DNA of 64,000 nucleotides from NCBI RefSeq assembly GCF_026340565.1, contig NZ_JAPEPB010000001.1, positions 2,766,501 to 2,830,500 on the forward strand. Reading direction: 5' to 3'. This stretch comes from Kitasatospora sp. NBC_01287 (GTDB lineage: Bacteria > Actinomycetota > Actinomycetes > Streptomycetales > Streptomycetaceae). The translations under genes were made by a program, and so were the position numbers. This document shows, one piece after another, positions 59,084-64,000 of this stretch (position 1 is its first letter; each line of letters starts with the position of its first letter). The notes under the pieces are model-generated. The model was not told the origin of the DNA and ran no database searches. It was given only the letters and a program-made list of their open reading frames with translations.

Positions 59084-59796
59084 CGGGCCCCGCCCCCGCC
59101 CTGACGGTCGGAGTCGGCGGACCGGTCGGCACCGGACCGGCGGGCCTCGCGGCGAGCGCGGAGCAATTCGAGAGCAATCGGGATCACAGAGACAACTACT
59201 ACCAGACCAACAATCGGCAACAGGTAGGTGTCGACGTTGGGCACGGAGGACCCCAGGCCGTAACCCGCCAGCACCACACCGACGGTCCAGAGCGTGCCGC
59301 CCAGCACCTGCCAGCAGGTGAAGGTGCGCACCGGCACCTCCAGCACGCCGGCCAGCGGGTTGAGCACGGTGCGCACCACCGGGATGAACCGGGCCAGCAC
59401 GATCGCCTTGCCCTGCCCGTACTCGTTCAGCAGCACCTCGGCCCGCGCCGCGCCCTTCACCAGCGCCTTGCGCCGGGTGCGGGCCAGCAGCGGACGCCCG
59501 CCGCGCCGCCCGATCAGGTAGCCGACCTGGGCGCCGGCCAGCGCGCCGGCCAGCGCGGCGAGCAGCACCTGCCAGAGCACCAGGTGCGGGCCGCCGTGGG
59601 TGCCGGAGACGCAGAGCAGCCCGGCGGTGAAGAGCAGCGAGTCGCCGGGCAGGAAGAAGCCGACCAGCAGGCCGGTCTCGGCGAAGAGCACCACGGCGAT
59701 GCCGAGCGCGCCGAAGGCGGACAGCAGGGACGAGGCGTCCAGCACGTTGACCGCGAGCAGGGAGGAGGCGAAGGGCACGTTCGGCGGACCTCTCAT
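59080..59796 (-). CDS. DedA-family membrane protein
   Basis: 238 residues, five or six membrane segments. The DedA/SNARE-associated signature is FAETGLLVGFFLPGDSLLFT, then YLIGRRGGRPLLARTR and LARFIPVVRTVLNPLAGVLE. The acidic residue and arginines of the undecaprenyl-phosphate translocase group (UptA-like) are present. It starts the two-gene operon with PAP2, divergent from blaI across 110 bp holding the BlaI boxes. Confidence 0.92.
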   Translation of the reverse strand: MRGPPNVPFASSLLAVNVLDASSLLSAFGALGIAVVLFAETGLLVGFFLPGDSLLFTAGLLCVSGTHGGPHLVLWQVLLAALAGALAGAQVGYLIGRRGGRPLLARTRRKALVKGAARAEVLLNEYGQGKAIVLARFIPVVRTVLNPLAGVLEVPVRTFTCWQVLGGTLWTVGVVLAGYGLGSSVPNVDTYLLPIVGLVVVVSVIPIALELLRARREARRSGADRSADSDRQGGGGAR

Positions 59797-59846
59797 ACTG
59801 ATGGGGTACCAAGGGCGGCGGCGACTCCGCAGCGCTCACCCCGACC

Positions 59847-59883
59847 GTCTACAGTGACGTAGACGGTCTACATGACTGTAGAC
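59847..59883. promoter_or_regulatory. Two BlaI/MecI-type operator boxes
   Basis: GTCTACAGTGACGTAGAC (59847-59864) and GTCTACATGACTGTAGAC (59866-59883) are 18-bp dyads repeated every 19 bp, and together form a larger dyad. TACA/TGTA half-sites are the hallmark of BlaI/MecI operators. They lie 23-59 bp before the blaI-like start and 51-87 bp before the dedA-like start, so both operons may be controlled. Confidence 0.8.
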
Positions 59884-59905
59884 GACGCCTGGAGGTCACG
59901 TCGAC

Positions 59906-60541
59906 ATGCCCGAAGTGCCCGCCATGCCCGAAGTGCCGCCCTCATCCGAAGTGCCCCTGCCCGAAGTGCCGTCCACGTCCGAAGTGCCGTCCACGTCCGA
60001 AGTGCCGTCCACGTCCGAAGTACCGTCCGCGTCCGAAGTGCCCGCCGCGCGCCGCCCCTCCGGCGAGCTCGAAGCCCAGGTGCTCGCCGCCCTCTGGGCC
60101 GCCGACCGGCCGCTGACCCCGCAGGACGTGCAGTTGGCACTCGGCGGCGAGCTGGCCCGCACCACCATCGCCACGATCCTGGCCCGACTGCACGACAAGG
60201 GCACGGTCGAACGCACCAGGGCCGGGCGCGCCTACGCCTACACCCCCACCGTGCGGGACCCGGCCGGGCTGGCCGCCCGCCGGATGCGCACCGAGCTGGA
60301 CCGCGAGCAGGACCGCTCCACCGTGCTGGCGCGCTTCGTCTCCGACCTCTCCGACGACGACGAGCGGCTGCTGCGCGAGCTGCTCGGCGAGGGCCCGCAG
60401 AACCATCAGGACCCGCAGGGCGGCCAGGCTCCGGCGGGCGACCAGGGCCCGCAGGGCGGCCAGGCTCCGGCGGGCGACCAGGGCCCGCAGGGCAGCCAGG
60501 CTCCGGCGAGCGGCCAGGACCCGGCGGGCGGTGCCCGGTGA
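59906..60541 (+). CDS. BlaI/MecI-family repressor with repeat-rich ends
   Basis: 211 residues. The winged helix (about 50-125) has SGELEAQVLAALWAADRPLT, ARTTIATILARLHDKGTVER and the wing GRAYAYTP. The N-terminus carries EVPSTS repeats (18-bp DNA unit, about four copies) and the C-terminus GGQAPAGDQGPQ repeats. BlaI proteins are dimers of about 125 residues cleaved by their membrane peptidase, so these extra tails are unusual. The next gene is an M56 peptidase, coupled by GTGA. Confidence 0.9.
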   Translation: MPEVPAMPEVPPSSEVPLPEVPSTSEVPSTSEVPSTSEVPSASEVPAARRPSGELEAQVLAALWAADRPLTPQDVQLALGGELARTTIATILARLHDKGTVERTRAGRAYAYTPTVRDPAGLAARRMRTELDREQDRSTVLARFVSDLSDDDERLLRELLGEGPQNHQDPQGGQAPAGDQGPQGGQAPAGDQGPQGSQAPASGQDPAGGAR

Positions 60542-61587
60542 TCCTGCTCGTCCTGGCCCCGCTGCTGATCCCCTTCCTCGCCGCCCCGGCCGCCCGCCGC
60601 CTGGCCGACGCGCTGCCGCCGCGCCCGGCCGCCTGGGTGCTGGGCACCACCGGCGTGCTGCTGGCCGGCGCGAGCGCCGCCTCGCTGGGCCTGCTCGCGG
60701 CGGGCGGGCTGCTGCGGATCCCGGCCGTCGCCGCGCTCGGCCACATCTCACTGCCCTGGCTGGCCCAGGCCTCGCCCGCCGCCCTGGTGGCGGCCTGGCC
60801 GGCCGCGCTCGCGCTGGTACTGGCCGGCCTGCTCACCCTGCGCACCGCCCACCGCCAGGTCACCGACCTGCGCCGGGCCCACGCGGCACTGGCCCCCTGC
60901 CCGGCTTCCGACGCCTCCACCCGCACCGGCAGCTCCGCCCGCACCGCCGCCTCCGCCACCTCCGCCATCTCCGCCGTCTCCGCCACCTCCGCCACCGACG
61001 GGCCCCCGCTGGCCGTGCTGGACGACGACCGCGCCGACGCCTACGCGCTGCCCGGGCGCCCCGGTCGACCAGGACGGATCGTGGTCACCGCCGGCATGCT
61101 GCGCGCCCTGCCCGCGCCCGAGCGGGCCGCGCTGCTCGCCCACGAGCGCGCCCACCTGACCGCCCGCCACCACCTCTTCCTGGCCGCCGCCGAGTACGCC
61201 GCCGTGCTGCACCCCGCGCTCGGCCGGCTGCGCGCGCCGCTCGGCTTCCACCTGGAGCGCTGGGCCGACGAATGCGCCGCCCGCGCGGTCGGCGACCGCG
61301 CCCTGACCGCCCGCGCGGTGGGGCACGCCGCCCTGGCCGCCGCCCGCACCCCTCGCCCGCCGCGCCCCGGCCTCGCCCCGGCCGCCGCCACCGGGCCGGT
61401 GCCGCGCCGGGTGGCCGCCCTGCTCTCCCCGCAGCCGCACACGGCCACCCGCACCGGCACCCGCCGCCGCGTGGTCGCCGCGCTCGCGCTGGCCGCCTGC
61501 CTGGGCGTGAGCACCGCCGCCACCGCCGCCACCAGCGACCTCCACCGCACGGTGGAGAGCGCGCAGTTGGCGGACGGCGGGCGCTGA
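60538..61587 (+). CDS. M56-family membrane metallopeptidase (BlaR1-like, no sensor domain)
   Basis: 349 residues from a GTG overlapping the blaI-like stop. Membrane helices are near 3-18, 35-60, 75-100 and 320-338. The zinc motif is HERAH in LLAHERAHLTARHH, followed by ERWADECAARAVGDR with the third ligand Glu/Asp. The penicillin-binding sensor of BlaR1 is missing, as in many actinobacterial M56 proteins. It should cleave the repressor to induce the locus. Signal unknown. Confidence 0.9.
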   Translation: MILLVLAPLLIPFLAAPAARRLADALPPRPAAWVLGTTGVLLAGASAASLGLLAAGGLLRIPAVAALGHISLPWLAQASPAALVAAWPAALALVLAGLLTLRTAHRQVTDLRRAHAALAPCPASDASTRTGSSARTAASATSAISAVSATSATDGPPLAVLDDDRADAYALPGRPGRPGRIVVTAGMLRALPAPERAALLAHERAHLTARHHLFLAAAEYAAVLHPALGRLRAPLGFHLERWADECAARAVGDRALTARAVGHAALAAARTPRPPRPGLAPAAATGPVPRRVAALLSPQPHTATRTGTRRRVVAALALAACLGVSTAATAATSDLHRTVESAQLADGGR

Positions 61588-61787
61588 CCCCGGGAGTCCG
61601 CGCCCGCGCCCGCCCCCGGCCGCCCCAGCCCCGGCCACCCCGCGTCGGTCGCTCACCGTCAACCCATGCCCTTGGTCGGCGGATCCCCCGACCACCGGGG
61701 CGGCGGCACCCGTACGCTGTGGGCGACAGGGTTGCCGGGCCCTGTCCCGGGCCGAGCTGGACCGATGACACGGCGAGGGGAGCCACC

Positions 61788-63200
61788 ATGCGGGAGACCG
61801 CGCACCTGGGACACCTGGGCCGGGGTGAGGAGGTGGTCGAACGGTCCACCGCCGAGACCGCCCGCAGCCACGAGCAGGTCGTCACCGGCGAGATCCCCCG
61901 CCAGGCCCCGCGCCCCGAGATCGGCGACTCCTGGGAACGACTGCGCCGCCTGGGCCTTGACCCGGAGCGCGGCCGCGATCCCGAGCACCTGGGCACCGCC
62001 GAGATCGAGCACCGCCGCCGCGCCAGCGGACTGGACGTCGTGATGCCGACCTTGCGCGACACCCTGCTCGACCCGATCACCGACCTGCCGCTGATCCTGG
62101 CCGTCGCCGACTCCCAGGGCACCGTGCTCTGGCACGAGGGCCCGCGCCAACTGCGCCGCAGCGGCGACCTGATCGGCTTCATGACCGGCGGCCGCTGGGG
62201 TGAGGACGAGGTGGGCACCAACGGGATCGGCACGGTGGCGCGCACCGGGCGCCCGCTGCGGGTGCACTCCAGTGAGCACTACGTCCGCAACCAGCACGCC
62301 TGGACCTGCGTGGGCGCCCCGGTCCGCGACCCGCGCACCGGGCGGGTGGCCGGCGTGGTCGACCTGAGCGGTCCGGCCCGCGGCATGCACCCGCAGCTGC
62401 TGGCGCTGGCCGTCACCGCCGCCCGGCTCGCCGAGACCGAACTGCGCGCCGCCCAGCTGGAGTCGCTGCACCGGCTGCGCACCGTCGCCGCCCCGGTGCT
62501 GGCCCAGGCCGCGGGGCCGGCCCTGGTGGTCGACCGGGACGGCTGGACGGCCGCCACCGCCGGCCTGCCGCCGATCAGCCGGCTGCGGCTGCCCGCCGAT
62601 GGCTGGGGCTCGGCCCCGCTGCACTGGCTGCCCTCGCTGGGCGAATGCGCCGTGGAGCCGATCGCCGACGGCTGGCTGGTGCGTCCGCTCACCGGCTCCC
62701 CGCAGGCGGTCTCCGAGCAGGCGTCCGGGGCCCGGCTGGTGCTCGACCTCGGTCGCGCCGACCGCCCGGAGGTCTCGGTGCGTGGCGGCGTCGGCAGCTG
62801 GTCGCACGCGCTCAGCCCCCGGCACGCCGAGTTGCTCCTGCTGCTGGCAGCGCACCAGACCGGGCGGACGGCGGCGGAGCTGGCCGAGGACCTCTTCGGC
62901 GACCCGTCCCGGGCGGTCACCGTGCGGGCCGAGCTCTCCCGGCTGCGCCGCTACCTGGGCGGGCTGCTGGAGCACCGCCCGTACCGGTTCGCCGAGACGG
63001 TGCAGGTGGAGGTGGTCCGCCCGGCCGACCCCTCGCAGCTGCTGCCCGCCTCCTCGGCACCCGGGATCCGCGGGCTGCGGGCGCTGCTGGACAGCGGCGC
63101 GGTGCTGCTGCCCGGCTGCCGGATCGCGGCGGCGGGCGTCGAGGAGGCGTCCGAATTGTCCCGCAGACAGGTGCCGATCCAGCGGCGCGGGCCCGCCTGA
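61788..63200 (+). CDS. GAF-domain transcriptional regulator (AcoR-like sensory part)
   Basis: 470 residues with GAGGGGAG before the ATG. The start RPEIGDSWERLRRLGLDPER is that of AcoR-type regulators. A GAF domain (about 90-210) contains GTVLWHEGPRQLRRSGDLIG and GTNGIGTVARTGRPLRVHSS. The C-terminal region (about 330-420) has HAELLLLLAAHQTGRTAAEL and VRAELSRLRRYLGG, which look like a winged DNA-binding domain of the OmpR/SARP shape. The AAA+ and Fis modules of true AcoR are absent. Streptomycete members often control aldehyde or alcohol genes, none of which is adjacent. Confidence 0.85.
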   Translation: MRETAHLGHLGRGEEVVERSTAETARSHEQVVTGEIPRQAPRPEIGDSWERLRRLGLDPERGRDPEHLGTAEIEHRRRASGLDVVMPTLRDTLLDPITDLPLILAVADSQGTVLWHEGPRQLRRSGDLIGFMTGGRWGEDEVGTNGIGTVARTGRPLRVHSSEHYVRNQHAWTCVGAPVRDPRTGRVAGVVDLSGPARGMHPQLLALAVTAARLAETELRAAQLESLHRLRTVAAPVLAQAAGPALVVDRDGWTAATAGLPPISRLRLPADGWGSAPLHWLPSLGECAVEPIADGWLVRPLTGSPQAVSEQASGARLVLDLGRADRPEVSVRGGVGSWSHALSPRHAELLLLLAAHQTGRTAAELAEDLFGDPSRAVTVRAELSRLRRYLGGLLEHRPYRFAETVQVEVVRPADPSQLLPASSAPGIRGLRALLDSGAVLLPGCRIAAAGVEEASELSRRQVPIQRRGPA

Positions 63201-63221
63201 GCACCAGCGGCGCCCAGGCGG

Positions 63222-63281
63222 TCAAGCCCTCAAGCCCTCAAGCCCTCAAGCTCCCGAGCTCCCGAGCTCCCGAGCTCCCGA
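63222..63281. repeat. 8-bp tandem repeats TCAAGCCC and CGAGCTCC
   Basis: Three to four copies of TCAAGCCC run into three to four copies of CGAGCTCC in the gap between the convergent GAF-regulator and SsgA-like genes. Confidence 0.85.
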
Positions 63282-63293
63282 ACCCTCAGGCCT

Positions 63294-63905
63294 TCAGCTC
63301 TCGCCCAGGTCGCCCAGGCCACCCAGCTCACCCAGGCCGTCCGGCTCACCCGGGTCGTCCTGGTCGCCAGGCTCGCCGGCATCGCCGTGATCTCCGTGAT
63401 CTCCGTGATCTCCGAAGAGGAAGGCCGAGAGCTGCTCGTCGGTCGGCCCGCAGTCCGGCTCGCCGCCCTCCGGCACCTCGGCGTAGGTGCGGTCCAGCCA
63501 GTCCCGCACCTGCGGCGCGGAGGCCTCCAGCAGCGCGCTGCCGTAGGGCGACTCCAGCGCCAGGTGCAGGGTCGCGCCGTGGCAGGGGCAGTGCGCGGGC
63601 CACAGGCGCACGTCGCCCTGGCCGGTCAGGCCGCGCAGTCCGTCGCGCAGCAGGTCGCGGGAGAAGACCCAGTCGACCTCGTCGGGCCGGCCCAGGTGGA
63701 AGGTGACCAGGATCTCGTAGGGGCGCTCGGGTTCGTAGCGGAACCGGGTGGGGACGGTGCCCACCTTGTCCCGGCCCAGCGCGATGCGCAGGGTCAGGAC
63801 CTCCTCGACCGGTACGGCCGGACGGAGCGGCGACTGCGGCCGGGCCCCCTGGGTGGCGGGGTACGGGGCTCCGCCGGTGGCGGCGGACAGGTGATCGCGC
63901 GGCAT
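63294..63905 (-). CDS. SsgA-like sporulation and cell-division protein
   Basis: 203 residues from an ATG with GGAG about 10 bases upstream. The SsgA core (about 30-150) has VPTRFRYEPERPYEILVTFH, VDWVFSRDLLRDGL, GDVRLWP and LALESPYGSALLEASAPQVR followed by WLDRTYAEVPEG. SsgA-like proteins act in septum placement and peptidoglycan work during sporulation and are restricted to sporulating actinobacteria. The C-terminal Gly/Asp-rich tail (GDHGDHGDHGDAGEPGDQDD) is unusual. Confidence 0.9.
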   Translation of the reverse strand: MPRDHLSAATGGAPYPATQGARPQSPLRPAVPVEEVLTLRIALGRDKVGTVPTRFRYEPERPYEILVTFHLGRPDEVDWVFSRDLLRDGLRGLTGQGDVRLWPAHCPCHGATLHLALESPYGSALLEASAPQVRDWLDRTYAEVPEGGEPDCGPTDEQLSAFLFGDHGDHGDHGDAGEPGDQDDPGEPDGLGELGGLGDLGES

Positions 63906-64000
63906 GGCTGATTCTCCGGGGCGAGAGCGGACCGGGCCAGCGTGCTCCGCCGCTACGGGATGCCGCAAAGGTTGCAGGGGGTTGCAACGTGCGCTGATCG

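Noticed and set aside
63906..64000. Small inverted repeat GTTGCA/TGCAAC near the right edge
   Set aside because: Short and cut off from its downstream context by the window end, so no role can be supported.

Overview
The window is very GC-rich actinobacterial chromosome, most likely Streptomyces or Kitasatospora. Pointers are an SsgA-like sporulation protein, an XRE regulator with DUF397 partners, several SMI1/KNR4-like proteins, F420-type enzymes, sortase-E type LAxTG anchoring and DasR-type operators. No rRNA, tRNA, CRISPR array or phage module was seen.

Layout. 1-4.3 kb: the 5' part of an LAETG-anchored protein gene, a small membrane protein, a stand-alone SLATT protein, an IS256 transposase remnant, an MDR oxidoreductase and an SMI1-like protein. 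4.4-9 kb: a two-component system divergent from a two-gene ABC exporter, then uracil-DNA glycosylase. 9.1-10.7 kb: an IS110-family element with a non-coding left end that may encode a bridge RNA. 10.7-17 kb: SMI1-like protein, amidohydrolase, and a four-gene redox cluster (cupin, F420 LLM enzyme, quinone oxidoreductase, berberine-bridge-like oxidase). 17-25.3 kb: a phosphonate locus with a TauD/TmpA-like plus PhnZ/TmpB-like fusion enzyme, a GntR/UTRA regulator, a complete ABC importer, a HAD phosphatase and an SMR transporter. 25.3-29 kb: flavoprotein, two divergent hydroxymethylbilane synthase paralogues and a HemB-like protein lacking both catalytic lysines. 29-36.4 kb: regulators, an Imm49-like gene between duplicated TetR ends, a TetR/FAD-monooxygenase pair and a GH3 hexosaminidase with DasR-like boxes. 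36.8-40.3 kb: an EEP-family protein and a Tat-exported phospholipase C. 40.5-49.2 kb: cold-shock protein, DyP peroxidase, parallel beta-helix lipoprotein and a large LAFTG-anchored surface protein. 49.4-53.5 kb: PAP2 protein, three tandem DUF397 genes with their XRE regulator, and small overlapping genes. 53.4-64 kb: HEAT-repeat protein, GlxA-type regulator with cupin, an antitoxin with a truncated VapC, a phosphonatase-like HAD enzyme, PNPOx-like protein, PAP2/DedA pair, BlaI/M56 pair, GAF regulator and SsgA-like protein.

How the genes work together. The main result is a shared operator, about AGTTG-N6-CAACT (16 bp, the geometry of HutC/DasR-type GntR operators). It occurs five times: before the fusion enzyme, before the ABC importer, before the EEP/phospholipase C pair about 17 kb away, and twice before the phosphonatase-like HAD gene about 38 kb away. 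With the GntR/UTRA gene between the first two sites, this suggests a dispersed regulon. In it, extracellular phospho- or phosphonolipids would be cut by phospholipase C, the head groups imported, and the C-P bond broken by a single bifunctional oxygenase or by the HAD enzyme. The second unusual locus is the set of tetrapyrrole-enzyme paralogues at 26-29 kb.
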